Below, piece after piece: positions 33,901 through 41,653 of a stretch of DNA of 64,000 nt. Position 1 is the first letter of the stretch. The number at the start of each line of letters is the position of its first letter. Origin of the DNA: Meghimatium bilineatum (Eukaryota; Mollusca; Gastropoda; Stylommatophora; Philomycidae); contig CM067311.1 in NCBI GenBank assembly GCA_034231615.1, positions 21,146,173 to 21,210,172 on the forward strand, written 5' to 3'. A model generated the notes under the pieces. The model saw only the letters and a list, made by a program, of their open reading frames with translations. It had not been told where the DNA came from and made no database searches. The translations under genes were made by a program, and so were the position numbers.

Positions 33901-35813
33901 CTCTTGCTTTGTTCTTAAGTATTTTTTTTATAAGCAAATACAATTCTCTATAAATTCATACCAGTCACATTCCAAAAGAAATTCTACATTTCAGCACAAA
34001 ATAATATCTAAATTCTACATATTAACTTTGAAATTATGTTTAAAAATAACTTCATTAAGGTTAAATTTGAGCCCAAATTCTGTATAAAATACAGAAAATG
34101 TGTACTAGCTGAGTTATGTAAAATATAAACATGCATTTGAGAACTTTTGCTAACTGTTGTATGATGCATGTTTTTCAATAGTGTGTGTCATGTGACATAT
34201 TCTCTCCAAAACATTGTCTTCCCAATGAACTCCCTGAACTCTTCTCTGTCTTGGGCCATGCAGCTTTAATTTTCCAACGACGTATTCATGTTTTCTTTAA
34301 TGTTGTCAGTCCATCGTCTTGGTCTGCCATTCCTCTTCCTCCCAGGTGCACTGTCCTCCATTATATGTCTTTCTAAACAGTTGTGTCTCTTTATATGATC
34401 AAACAGATGCAGTTTTCTTTTTGCTATTGTGTTTAGTAACCAACACTCTGGAATCTTCATGTATTTATAATATCTGAGTTTATCTTTTTTTCCTTCCATG
34501 ATATTCTAAGTATCTTTCTGTAGCATTTCATCTTGAAGGCATTGATCTTCTTTGCCGCTGTTTTACTTCCAAGTAGGTCCATGTGATGCTCTAGGCATTG
34601 TTAAGAAGAGTGTCCCACTCTTATCATGCATTTTCCCATCTTGTACAGCATACTTTGGGAGTCTGGATAGAATCACTGTAGGTGTTGGTGGATGCTCTGT
34701 CAGTCAAGTCAGAGCCGTTGTTACAGCCTCTATCTCATGCCATGGTGGTAGTGTACTTATAGAATTTTAAATTTCATATTAAGAGGACTTAATCTCTCTT
34801 GGAAGTATGCAATATTGATATGTGACAATTACCTCTCAAAGGGGGCAAGGTTTTGGAAAATATATTCAGTAGCAATGCTTAATGCAAACTGATTGCAACT
34901 CTGGTCATGTAAATGATAAGTTCTTTTATAAATATATAAATGATGATCATTGCAAGAAGACTTAACTCGTTGTTTGGTTTGTAATGGCATTATTATATGT
35001 CTGTGGAAGTATGTGGATTTACACCCACCAATCATCTCACCCACATCAATTACATAAAAATTAAACATTATAAGATAGACAAAGAACCTTAACAGAATAA
35101 AGTTCTGTAATAAGAAACAGAAAAACGCCTGTGTGTTGCCGGGGCCCGAAAGGGAAGCAAAGAATAGCAACACTGTTTACCTTCCACGCATGTCGTAAAA
35201 GGCAACTAAGGAGGTTATGGGATGGAGTTGGCTGTCCCATCCCATATAGGGTCAGTGACCCAAAGCCATGCTGAAGTCAGATGCGTCAGGCCGAAAGGTG
35301 CAGATATCGCAGCAGTGCTGTAAACAATGACACAACGCATTCCGTTCTCCGGACTACATCCTGCTAATCTGCAGGAGTTTGAGAATGAATGCAGAAGAAG
35401 AAGAAGAAGAAACAGAAAATAGTGGAGATTCACTACAACTGATCTTTGATGTGGAGACTGATCATACACTGATGAAATGGCATTTAGATTTAGACACCAT
35501 GTCTCATTAAATGATGAGATTGAACCAGCTAAGACTTCAACATATTTCTATTAACTCTGCATAAAACTGCAAATTCCTTCATTTAATAGTTTACTAACGT
35601 GGACTTAATGGTGATGCCTTTCTCCTGCTCAGCTTTAAGGGTATCTGTTGCCCTCTTTGTTCCTGCTTGAGCTGCGCTAATGACTCCAGCTCTAGCTAAA
35701 AGGGAGTCTGTAAGTGTTGTCTTTCCATGGTCAACATGAGCAATTACAGCAATGTTCCGGATGTTTCGGCTACGGCGCATGGCCTCCTGTAAAACATCTA
35801 CGCTAAGGTATAC
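7746..35813 (-). CDS. Translation elongation factor 2-like GTPase, 14 coding exons (initiator exon not found)
   Basis: The spliced product is an eEF2-family ribosomal translocase, which uses GTP to move tRNA and mRNA after peptide-bond formation in the cytosol. Exons: 35813-35599, 33817-33633, 29498-29290, 27507-27274, 23911-23659, 22270-22069, 21476-21338, 19610-19491, 18441-18337, 15918-15775, 14005-13805, 12111-11929, 10536-10404, 7939-7746. They sum to 2,517 nt in one frame ending in TAG; with an upstream Met the protein is 839 residues (yeast 842, human 858). G-domain motifs are intact: AHVDHGKTT (about 26-34), [13 protein letters not shown]. Domain IV has the diphthamide-type loop around His696. 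The first exon opens with V-Y-L-S-V-D, aligning to the V-N-F-T-V-D that follows Met in other EF2s, so a separate exon with only ATG is likely upstream. Divergence is greater than expected for a housekeeping animal eEF2, so I infer a paralogue. No stops or frameshifts were seen. The family assignment is certain; the paralogue status is inferred. Confidence 0.93.
9215..9390 (+). pseudogene. Acidic coding remnant, possibly pogo/Tigger transposase tail
   Basis: One frame reads [16 protein letters not shown], then [10 protein letters not shown] and [10 protein letters not shown], with one stop upstream. Acidic C-termini of this kind occur in pogo-type transposases. No catalytic domain is visible. 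Confidence 0.3.
9526..9544. repeat. Poly-C run
   Basis: Nineteen consecutive C. Confidence 0.97.
10404..10536 (-). CDS. EF2-like exon: domain V
   Basis: This exon has no long open frame of its own and was found by splice phase. It encodes [22 protein letters not shown] to [11 protein letters not shown], matching EF2 CPEQVVGGIYGVLNRKRG and VKAYLPVNESF. Acceptor TAATAG, donor G|GTAAGT. Confidence 0.9.
10636..10870 (-). repeat. R1 element, diverged
   Basis: R1 blocks ATTCTTCTTC, GATTAACAGGATGTAGTCC and GTCACTATTCTTTGATCCCC. It lies in the last-but-one EF2-like intron region. Confidence 0.75.
11150..11232 (-). mobile_element. SINE 3' fragment
   Basis: Minus strand TTGCCTAGAAAATCACTTGC and GAACAGTATATGCTATTAAC; shares the CCTAGAAAATCAC block with the 48.66-kb SINE. 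It abuts a LINE fragment. Confidence 0.6.
11228..11690 (+). mobile_element. LINE 3' fragment with degenerate C2H2 finger
   Basis: Encodes [20 protein letters not shown] and [11 protein letters not shown], a very common LINE C-terminus. It ends with C-M-H-C...H-L-R-T, with one stop inside, and an ATT-rich tail. Confidence 0.82.
11929..12111 (-). CDS. EF2-like exon carrying the diphthamide loop
   Basis: Encodes [17 protein letters not shown], then [19 protein letters not shown] and [20 protein letters not shown]. The target His is kept (His696 by my count; His699 in yeast, His715 in human). The flanking residues, normally D-A-I-H-R-G-G-G, are D-P-A-H-H-G-G-G. Donor GTAAGC. Confidence 0.93.
12430..13340 (-). 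mobile_element. RTE-type LINE fragment
   Basis: Minus-strand translation near 13140-12990 gives [11 protein letters not shown] and [20 protein letters not shown], an RT palm block. The remainder down to 12430 matches the fragment at 47490-48300. R1 pieces flank both sides. Confidence 0.75.
13405..13640 (-). repeat. R1 element, diverged
   Basis: R1 blocks AATAGGATATAGTCCAGAG, TTTTGGGTCACTTTTATG and TTTGCTCCCCTTTCAGGCC, directly next to an RTE fragment. Confidence 0.65.
13805..14005 (-). CDS. EF2-like exon: domain IV
   Basis: Encodes [34 protein letters not shown] and [18 protein letters not shown] is an EF2 signature. Acceptor CTTAG, donor GTAAGT; 67 whole codons. Confidence 0.93.
14455..14645 (+). 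mobile_element. RTE-type LINE 3' fragment
   Basis: Complement of the segments at 12440-12560 and 47510-47640: CCAGGGGCAGACCTTGCAAA, then AACAAACATATATGAAGCCC. Confidence 0.65.
14677..14814. repeat. 47-bp inverted repeat with 44-bp loop
   Basis: Arms 14677-14723 and 14768-14814, starting CACCAGGAAATGGAAACATA on the left, pair with one or two mismatches. A third diverged copy of the right arm follows at about 14825-14875. Confidence 0.88.
14880..15774. other. EF2-like intron, mostly featureless
   Basis: A short R1-like tail (AGTTTGAGAATGAATGCTGA) is near 15580. Nothing else recognised. Confidence 0.45.
15775..15918 (-). CDS. EF2-like exon: start of domain IV
   Basis: Encodes [12 protein letters not shown] then [19 protein letters not shown] and S-E-E-L-E-R. 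It matches the EF2 blocks KSDPVVxYRETV and SPNKHNRLYM. Donor AGG|GTAGGT. Confidence 0.92.
16380..16650 (-). mobile_element. tRNA-derived SINE, family shared with 23.2 kb
   Basis: Minus strand shows A box TAGCACAGTGG and B box GGTTCAAATC. The downstream part (TACCACTCATACCTCCGTAT region) also occurs at 23195-23400. Confidence 0.75.
16755..16835 (+). repeat. Dispersed repeat, inverted copy at 19,995-20,075
   Basis: AAGGCCACTTTGCCATAGCA and ACTGCATGTTTTCCTGTGAA occur here, and their complement near 20,000-20,070. Confidence 0.6.
16800..16955 (-). mobile_element. tRNA-derived SINE, sister of the 3.0-kb copy
   Basis: Minus strand: GGCCATATGGTTAGAACGAC (A-box region) and GACCCTTGAGGTCCTGGCG. The tail GACATATACAAGAAAGATTT pairs with the 3-kb copy. 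Confidence 0.7.
17100..17585 (+). mobile_element. LINE-B fragment, 3' end
   Basis: Recognisable LINE-B pieces: TGCATTCTCAGTGACTCAAT (L-S-D-S-M), a degraded G-H-x-x-x-x-G-N-E-R-A block, and CAACAGAGAATTGGAACTC near the end. Heavily mutated. Confidence 0.75.
17630..17840 (+). repeat. R1 element, partial and diverged
   Basis: Begins GTTGCTGAAGACAAAAGAGA then AGCAAAGAATAGAAACACTG and ends near GTAAACCACAACACAATAC. No tail is left. Confidence 0.65.
17955..18005. repeat. (GA)n microsatellite, imperfect
   Basis: GA-rich run interrupted by CGGGATGGGG. Confidence 0.93.
18337..18441 (-). CDS. EF2-like exon: domain III
   Basis: Encodes [10 protein letters not shown] and [20 protein letters not shown] then GVPIK (35 codons). 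AGAGELHLE is a hallmark EF2 block. Acceptor AACACAG, donor GTATTT. Confidence 0.92.
18680..18905 (+). repeat. R1 element, partial and diverged
   Basis: Contains GGAATGGAGTTACTATCCCA, GTAAACCATGATACAACAC and CTAACCAGTAGGAGTGGAG in R1 order. Confidence 0.65.
19150..19250 (+). repeat. Dispersed repeat, direct copy at 20,590-20,690
   Basis: CTTCTGGCATGACATGATGA then TCCTGG, and TATGCCTCCTTCTATGGTCT, recur at 20,590-20,690. Confidence 0.6.
19491..19610 (-). CDS. EF2-like exon: domain III, GC donor
   Basis: Encodes [20 protein letters not shown] to N-K-A-E-P-L-V-Q (40 codons). The only frame-compatible 3' boundary is CAG|GCATGT, a GC donor. The nearby GT at +4 would put a stop in the next exon. 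Confidence 0.85.
19611..21337. other. EF2-like intron
   Basis: Contains the inverted copy of the 16.76-kb repeat, the direct copy of the 19.15-kb repeat and a strongly AT-rich stretch at 20,400-20,550. No coding signal. Confidence 0.5.
21338..21476 (-). CDS. EF2-like exon: end of domain II
   Basis: Encodes [20 protein letters not shown] followed by [18 protein letters not shown] and EHAHNLK. The usual M-M-G-R-(Y/F)-V-E-P-I segment reads M-M-G-G-S-V-Q-G-V here. Acceptor TTCTAG, donor GTAACT. Confidence 0.9.
21477..23194. other. EF2-like introns around the domain II exon
   Basis: Apart from the exon at 22069-22270 I see no gene or clear repeat. Confidence 0.45.
22069..22270 (-). CDS. EF2-like exon: domain II
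   Basis: Encodes [20 protein letters not shown] and VGRVFSG through [22 protein letters not shown] is nearly invariant in EF2; here it is [12 protein letters not shown]. The split codons agree with both neighbours. Confidence 0.93.
23195..23400 (-). mobile_element. tRNA-derived SINE, diverged
   Basis: B-box complement GGATTTAAACCCACAACC near 23350, and the shared segment GAGAGTACCACTCATAGCA near 23255. Confidence 0.68.
23659..23911 (-). CDS. EF2-like exon: start of domain II
   Basis: Encodes about residues 283-366, including [26 protein letters not shown] and [12 protein letters not shown], all close to conserved EF2 blocks. Acceptor CTCTCAG, donor G|GTAAGC. Confidence 0.93.
24300..27115 (-). 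mobile_element. LINE-C remnant (RNase H to 3' region), split by LINE-B
   Basis: Halves 26778-27115 and 24300-24574 join across the LINE-B duplication. Minus-strand translation gives degraded RNase H ([15 protein letters not shown]) and then [14 protein letters not shown], a C-P-Y-G cysteine motif and [10 protein letters not shown]. This C-terminal layout matches I/Jockey-type LINEs. Confidence 0.72.
24587..26765 (-). mobile_element. LINE-B copy, 5' truncated, inserted in LINE-C
   Basis: Bounded by the 12-bp duplication GATAATGTACTT at 24575-24586 and 26766-26777, with a (CTAA)n 3' tail at the left. From right to left: RT ([20 protein letters not shown], intact [12 protein letters not shown]), thumb, RNase H ([50 protein letters not shown]) and a C-terminal tail ending in D-D-D-P-T-T-N. 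Frameshifts near 26090 and 25460 break it. Both it and the surrounding LINE-C are in an EF2-like intron. Confidence 0.93.
27274..27507 (-). CDS. EF2-like exon: G' subdomain
   Basis: Encodes [10 protein letters not shown] and [15 protein letters not shown] (about residues 205-282). It lacks the insertion vertebrate eEF2 has here, so it resembles fungal and many invertebrate EF2s in length. It runs from codon boundary to codon boundary; the donor is G|GTAAGC. Confidence 0.92.
27870..27925. repeat. (TA)n microsatellite
   Basis: About 28 TA units, upstream of a tRNA-derived SINE. Confidence 0.97.
27993..28262 (+). mobile_element. tRNA-derived SINE
   Basis: Bounded by the 12-bp duplication TATGTGGATGTG at 27981-27992 and 28263-28274. 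An A-box-like TTAGCGCAGTGG is near 28005 and a weak B box (CTTCATTCCCC) near 28051. It sits just after a TA microsatellite. Confidence 0.82.
28275..29289. other. EF2-like intron
   Basis: TTGATAAAGGTCCCAATAGG near 28815 resembles retroelement 3' sequence of unknown type. Nothing else. Confidence 0.35.
29290..29498 (-). CDS. EF2-like exon: G4 motif (MNKLD)
   Basis: Encodes [12 protein letters not shown] to P-M-G-D-I-M (about residues 135-204). NKLD is the guanine-specificity motif. Acceptor AACACAG, donor GTGAGC. The usual VCVQTET is VSVQTET here. Confidence 0.93.
29499..30249. other. EF2-like intron, no feature seen
   Basis: AT-rich, no coding signal or recognisable repeat. Confidence 0.5.
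30250..30430 (+). repeat. Probable SINE
   Basis: Contains GCAATGGAAAACTACCACAT and AAAGTCATGGCGACACAC, resembling the shared 3' block of the SINE at 48.66 kb. No clear pol III boxes. Confidence 0.45.
30812..30925 (-). repeat. R1 fragment beside LINE-A copy 1
   Basis: Contains CTCTATGGGATGGGACAATC, as in the R1 centre. It abuts the truncated 3' edge of the LINE-A copy. Confidence 0.5.
30929..33588 (-). mobile_element. LINE-A copy 1: EN-RT non-LTR retrotransposon, 3' truncated
   Basis: From 33588 to 30929 it holds the 5' leader, an APE-type endonuclease ([30 protein letters not shown]) and most of the reverse transcriptase ([48 protein letters not shown]). It stops just after the RT palm, lacking the RT C-terminus, RNase H and 3' end found in copy 2. 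Lesions: an extra T after H-W-N-A near 33190, a 4-bp deletion near 32840, and an 8-bp deletion at the Y-A-D-D motif near 31210. It differs at only a few positions per kb from copy 2 over about 2.6 kb. No target duplication was found. It lies in an EF2-like intron, antisense to nothing: both are on the minus strand. Confidence 0.93.
33633..33817 (-). CDS. EF2-like exon: G3 motif (DSPGHVDF)
   Basis: Encodes about residues 73-134, from A-I-S-L-Y-Y-D-L through [19 protein letters not shown] to VVVDCVSG. The donor is G|GTGAGT. The phase joins exactly with both neighbours. A LINE-A copy starts only about 45 bp downstream of this donor. Confidence 0.93.
34190..34790 (-). mobile_element. RTE-type LINE 3' fragment
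   Basis: Minus strand encodes [18 protein letters not shown], then [13 protein letters not shown]-like sequence, the typical RTE C-terminus. It lies between the first two EF2-like exons. Confidence 0.75.
35126..35406 (+). mobile_element. SINE-like element R1, full-length copy (281 bp)
   Basis: Bounded by the 13-bp duplication AAGAAACAGAAAA at 35112-35124 and 35407-35419. It starts CGCCTGTGTGTTGCCGGGG and ends in a (GAA)n tail after GAATGCAGAAG. It is the same length as the copy at 39219-39499. I see no clear tRNA A/B boxes. The name R1 is mine and is not the rDNA-specific R1 LINE. Confidence 0.85.
35599..35813 (-). CDS. EF2-like exon: G1 motif and switch I
   Basis: Encodes residues 2-73. 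The acceptor is CTAAAG and the donor GTTAGT. It contains [15 protein letters not shown] and ends in ITIKST. Thr57 and Thr59, equivalent to the eEF2-kinase sites Thr56/58, are kept, but the context is R-A-T-D-T-L instead of R-F-T-D-T-R. An alternative acceptor 27 nt downstream (TTTTACAG) would drop the residues matching the conserved N-terminus, so I prefer the longer exon. Confidence 0.88.
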
Positions 35814-36298
35814 CTTTAGAAAAAAGTATTTAATATTAAATTTGAGCAAAGTAAACAGTATTATGCTCTAGAAAAAGTACCGGTTTTATGTAGTAAAGTA
35901 TTAAATTTTACAGAATTCACAATTTCTGTTCCTACCTATTGATATAAAGCTTTACTGCAATTTCATCCTTTACTGATTATAGAAAAAGGAGTAATCAAAC
36001 AAAGCACATGCATACATATTCAATGAGGACCAATAAAAATCAAAATTTAGGTTCAAAATCTTGTTTCAAATTTTGGCTTCATAAGTATTTTTGTTTACTC
36101 ATTCTCATACTCCACTGAAAAACTCTTGAACAGGACAACACATGCTGGCCCAGCTCAACAATGTGAATGATAATGGTCAGCAATACTTAACCAAAATAAT
36201 GATTTATAAATTCCTACAAATAAGACACAATCTTTCTATATTTGGAATCCTTACCTATATAGTATATTATATTATAGTATATTATACTATATAGTATA
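35814..36298. other. Sequence upstream of the first placed EF2-like exon
   Basis: The ATG-only exon expected for this gene must lie here or further right, but an ATG followed by GT is too short to place by eye. AT-rich, no repeats recognised except short TATA-like palindromes near 36,255-36,306. Confidence 0.5.
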
Positions 36299-36685
36299 CT
36301 ATATAGCAGGGGTGGGAAAACTTTTTGTGCAGAGGGCCACATTGAAAGTTGTTAAGCTATTGGAGGGCCACATATAATATTATGTATATTTTTGTTTAAA
36401 ATTCTTGGTAAGTAATCAATTAAATATTTTTATTGTAAAGAAATGTAGTTTTACATAATGTAGATAACTTCTGAAATAAATAACATTTCTAACAGACTTA
36501 TACTATAACAGTATATTTTCAAATATGGATAAAAAGGTTTAGCAAATATTTTAACAATATTTGAAAAATATTATGTTGCATACAGTTACAATATGGGTTC
36601 ATATCAATAGTTTTAAAGAAGATTTTTTTTAAACACCATACACATACAGTCACAACAGTTACAACTTTATTGTTATTATTAATTT

Positions 36686-38490
36686 CTAATGAGATGTATG
36701 TAATTGCTTGTTGGATTTTATAGTTCCTTTGAAATCTGGAACAAGTTTACTTGTAGAAATTTGCATGACTGCATTTAAGTTGCAATCAGATAATAAAGAC
36801 CTATTCTTAGATTTGTTTATTTTTAAGCAAGAAAATGCCTGTTCACAAATATATGTAGTTCCAAATAATGACAAAAATGTATCTGCAAATTTTTTTAAGT
36901 TTGGGAATTATTTTTCAGGCAAAGAACCAATAGAAATCCAACAAACATTCAGACTTAAATTTTTCTTCAGGTAATGATTGGCTTATAATTCAAGCAACTC
37001 CAACTGTATGTGTTCTGGAGCTTTATCAGCTTCTGCACTGAGATGAGATCTGATAAAATTGAAGTGCTGTTCCAAGCTCTTAAAATCTTGGAATCGTCTT
37101 CCAAATTCTTCAACCAATACATCTAACAGAGCTTTGAATTTTTTACTCATTTCATCAGAAATAGTTTCTTCTTTCAGCAAAGGGAGTGTGATAAAACATG
37201 TTTTCACTTGCTGGTCTGAAAAACTGTGAGAGTTTGGCTTGAAATGATTTTACATGAACATACATTTTATGTGCAAACAAACCATTGCCCTGAAGTTTAA
37301 CATTCAGTTCATTTAACTTTTCCATTATTTCAATGGCAAATATAAAGTCAAGCTTCCACTCTGCATCAACAATGATAGCATTGAAGTCACATTCTATGCC
37401 CTTTATCTCTAGAAAAATTACTATTTCTTCTTTAAGATCCCATACTCTCCTTAAAACCTTTCCGAAACTCGCCCATCGAACTGTACTGTGGTACAGGACA
37501 TCAGAATGTTCAGTTTCTAGATCGTCTAGTAATGCTCTGAACTGCCTGTGATTGAGTTCTCTTTATCTGATGAGGTTTATGACACTGACAACTGGGTCAA
37601 TAACATGCTTAATTTTTAAAACAGATTTACAAAAACTTTCCTGATGAATCACACAGTGAAGTGGTAATATTACATGGTCAGGATATTCTGACTTAATCCT
37701 ATCATTGATCAACTTTATCAGTCCTATATTTTTTCCAGTTAAAGCACGAGCACCATCAGTTGTAATACTGGCCATCTTGTTCCACATTAACCCAGCTCTT
37801 TCAATACAGCTACTAACAGCATTATATATTGAGGCCAGTGGTAGTGTTTTTGATAGACTCAACACTCAGTAACTCTTCAAAAAGTTTAAAAGAATTGTTT
37901 ATTCCACGTATAAAACTAATAATTGAGCAGCATCCTGTACATCAGTACTCTCGTCCAATGCAAGAGAGTACCACAAAAAATACTTACTTGAAGTTGAAGG
38001 GTCAAATCTTCACTTATCTTTTCAACACGTCTGAACACAGTTCTTCTGGATAATGTAATACTGCCAAATTTGTTCTTTTTGTTCTGGACACAGAATGTTT
38101 GTTGCATGTAGTAAACATTCCTTAATAAATTCACCATCAGAAAATGGCTTGTTGTATTTCACAATTTTGTGTGACAACACCAAACTGGCCTCTGTTGCGG
38201 CATCTTGAATTGAAAACTGTTTTGTAAACACAGTTTGTTGTTTCTCCAGACTTTTTACCAACTCCATGCAATTTCTTTTCGTTTCTTCAGATGTTAGATT
38301 GTGTCCGAAATTGGGATGTTTTGTCTGGTAATGTCTTTATAGGTTATATTCTTTAAAAACAGCCACTGATTCGTGACACAGCAAGCAAACAGATTTGTTG
38401 CCAACTTGCATAAAACAATATTTGGTAATCCATTCGTCTTTGAAGACCCGACACTCGTCTTCATTCTTACGCTTTTTTGGATGCACTCAT
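36686..38490 (-). pseudogene. Decayed hAT transposase (GTF2IRD2/ZBED-like)
   Basis: In order on the minus strand: a BED-like zinc finger (CLLCHESV...RHYQTKHP, with a TAA just before R-H-Y), a block reading L-A-L-D-E-S-T-D-V-Q-D, then MASITTDGARALTGKNIGLI and P-L-H-C-V-I-H-Q-E. These are followed by STVRWASFGKVLRRVW, and finally the hAT dimerisation region FGTTYICEQAFSCLKINKSK. At least one stop and several frame changes separate the pieces, so it cannot make a full transposase. The closest host-domesticated relatives by motif are GTF2IRD2 and ZBED/FAM200 proteins. Confidence 0.88.
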
Positions 38491-39218
38491 TATAATAAAA
38501 ATATCTTAAAATGTTGCAAAATTAACTAAAAACAAATGTGCTTCCGGCAGCAGAATACAATTATTTAGATTTAAAAAACTCGGTTGCAATATAAATATGA
38601 AAATTTATGAATGGAAACTACAAACGTGATGGTTATTAAAACACACCGAGAATTCCCCAGGCACTGCACAACTTAAATGATTGCAAATCGAGTATTTCCG
38701 CACTCCATTCATAGGATATGGGGGGGGTATTTCTGACGATACATTATTGTTGTAGTGATGTATCATTAATTATAACAGCTTTTAGCGATATTCTATTTTC
38801 TATGAAACATCTTTTTAATATAAACTAAACATACATCCCAACATAATGCTTAAAAGTTAAAAACAATTAATTATAATTTTAAAGGCAATATTTACCCTTT
38901 ATAAAATTATATCACCCGAGTACTTATAACATTGAGAAACATTCAGCTAATCAAATTACGTCAATTCTAGTATAGTAAATTACCCAATATTAAACACTCA
39001 TATTAAACATAGTAAACTTTCATTGATGCTATATATATATATGTATATATTAATATTAATATATATCAATATTAATATTTAAATGATATCAAATTGGGAA
39101 AAAAATATTGTATATTTAATATATAAGAAAGTTGAATTAAAATTCCAATGGATTTCAGCGTAATATTAATGGAAAAAAATCATTTGTGACGATCGTTCCT
39201 ATATTTAAAAATGTGTTT

Positions 39219-39499
39219 CTTCTTCTTCTTCTGCGTTCGTTCTCATACTCCTGCAGATCAACAGGATGTAGTCCGGAGAACGGAATGCGTTGTATCATGG
39301 TTTACAGCATGGCTGCGATATCTGCGCCTTTCGGCCTGACACATCCGACTTCAGTATGGCTTTGGGTCACTGACCCTATATGGGATGGGACAGCCAACTC
39401 CATCCCATAACCTCCTTAGTCGCCTTGTACGACATGCATGGAAGGTAAACAGTGTTGCTATTCTTTGCTCCCCTTTCGGGCCCCGACAACACACTGGCG
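39219..39499 (-). mobile_element. SINE-like element R1, full-length copy inside the hAT
   Basis: Bounded by the 12-bp duplication AAAAATGTGTTT at 39207-39218 and 39500-39511. The (GAA)n tail is at the left, so it is in minus orientation. It inserted into the hAT after that element arrived. Confidence 0.88.
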
Positions 39500-39584
39500 A
39501 AAAATGTGTTTGAGGGCCGCAAAATATCCAATGGTGGGCCACATGTGGCCCGCGGGCCGTAGTTTGCCCACCCCTGCTATATAG

Positions 39585-39811
39585 TATTCATAAACTTTTG
39601 CTGAGATGTTTATGTTTGAAAAAAAGGTCACAGCACAAACACTATTGATTGAAGTTTAACGATGATAGTCATAGAAACGTACAACACATTTTTTATGTGT
39701 AGGCCTATTAATTATAGTTTTCCTTTCCTTTTTATTTAAATTGTTTTAACTGATTTGTGACCACCAAAATTATAATGATTCTGCCTTCTTAGGATAAGGG
39801 TACGCATCTTT

Positions 39812-39909
<98 letters not shown>

Positions 39910-41399
39910 TATCTCTTCTTCTTCTGAAGTAATCTCTCATTATGATTGCAATGCTGACCTCTATGATCTAGTTTGCTGTCTGTTGTATGGTTTCTCTTTG
40001 AAGCTGATGGATATAGGCACACCTTTCTAGATATCCAAGAATCCTTTCCTGTCACAGGAGACCATGAAAATCAAGCCTTGGTCACTGGGATGGTTTGGGC
40101 AGCTAATTCCTAACCATCCGAGGGGACTTTCCAATTATGCAGAACTATTATGCAGAATTTTTGCAGCATTCTGGGCTTCTCTGGAATTGTCACAGGAAAC
40201 CTACACAGAGTTACTTTTCACCATAGACCACAAATGTTTTTAGACTGTTCATAGGCAGAGCACCATGTACATAATGGCAGTTAGGACCATTCATCAGGAA
40301 TAAACATCATCTGATTCTCCCAACATAATGTGCAATGCTGGATTCTCTGAATGTTGCACCACAAAGGGAAATGTAGTTGTACAGATGAAATGATGTGGGA
40401 CTTCCACAAGAGGAAAGCTTCACTATAATGGCATATCATTTATTGGAATTGTATTGTTGCCTTATGATTGGTCTAATGTGACAATAGTATACCATTCAGA
40501 TATTGTGCATAGTGGAAGCTAATAGTAGTGTAAATGAAAACTAGATACAGTTAAATTGCAACCAATTGCTACATGAAGTAGAAAATCTCATATCATAACC
40601 TTGCATGTCTAGAAAGATGTGGTTACCATGTAGTTCTCTTCGGGTAGGCCTATTTATACTGGAGACAGTCCTGTAAAACATATATCACTGTCATATTTAC
40701 TATGTTGCCATGGCAAAACCAGTTCTATATATCATGAATTTGGTGTATAGGGCCTAAGTGATATTTCATTCTGTTATGATAAGTTCTGAGGAGCAGAAAG
40801 ACAACCTGGTCTCTTCTGGACAGTTAGTTATATCAGCATCTGCATTATATTTTGGGTAGTAAATTTATATACAGTAGTACAGTCAACTTTCAATATGGAA
40901 ACTTTCTGAGTACGTTTTCAAATGTAGGCCTATGCCAGTAGTAAGAACACACTCACATTGTGTATATAAAGCAGTTCATGTGTATAATACTATAATAATT
41001 CACTAATTTAGCTCTGCTGATATATAAGCATCTATTCACATGATGATCTAACTGTGGAGACATATAGATGGGTTATACAAAAGACTATAAAATGGAAATA
41101 TAACAAATCTGTAACTGTAAATAAAACCGTATTATAATAAATTACCATGATTTTGACTGCTTGAAGTTGATAGTTTCTCTAAAACTTCGAAAAGAAAACT
41201 AAAACTAAAAAACTTCTATTGTTTCTGGGCTTCCTTTGTGCACTATTTGTTCACATCTGAAAATTTGTAGAGTGCGCTCACAGAGCGTTGTTCTTTGACA
41301 ATCACATCTTTCGATATTAAAATAAGAGCTGAATTTTCTGGTTTATATACTTCCCCTTATTGCACCACGGCATTATGCAATGATCTTTAAATATAGATC
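39585..41399. other. Between the hAT element and OTC
   Basis: Contains the long TA run; otherwise no gene or repeat recognised. The missing EF2-like initiator exon could be here. Confidence 0.45.
39814..39905. repeat. Long (TA)n microsatellite
   Basis: About 46 TA units; length may vary between individuals or be misassembled. Confidence 0.97.
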
Positions 41400-41653
41400 C
41401 TGTAGCTAATGTAAACAGAAGTTTCCGCTGATTATGAAACTTCCGGTAAATTACCATGAAGTTTATTTGTGGATGGCCTTGATAAGTTCGAGAGGTCAGC
41501 TGTCAAAGTTCACAGTCAGGTGCTCGCTGTAGTGTAAATAACAATAGAAGAAAGTCGTCGGGGTCAGTGACGCGACACGTCGCTGTTGTTGTTTCTGTTT
41601 ACGACAAATTTTTTTTGGCTTACATTATTTTTGTCATCCGAACAAAAATAAGA
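41400..41653 (+). promoter_or_regulatory. Candidate OTC promoter / 5' UTR
   Basis: This is the only stretch nearby with a cluster of CpGs, and it lies directly before OTC exon 1. It includes an ETS-type ACTTCCGGT at 41439-41447 and a run of CG dinucleotides around 41555-41585. No TATA box stands out. This is an inference from position and composition. Confidence 0.3.

Larger units (their letters stand above)
36307..39576 (-). mobile_element. hAT (Charlie-like) DNA transposon with 8-bp target duplication
   Basis: The ends are inverted repeats beginning CAGGGGTGGGNAAACT (left 36307 onward; right end at 39576 on the other strand). The exact 8-bp duplication CTATATAG lies at 36299-36306 and 39577-39584. 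Eight-bp duplications and CAGGGGTGGGCAAAC termini are typical of Charlie-type hAT elements. The element is 3,270 bp including a 281-bp SINE-like insertion and its 12-bp duplication. The transposase gene inside is broken. Confidence 0.93.

Noticed and set aside
39789-40055. 88-codon frame with a Tyr-Ile repeat
   Set aside because: Translated TA microsatellite; no conserved protein sequence.
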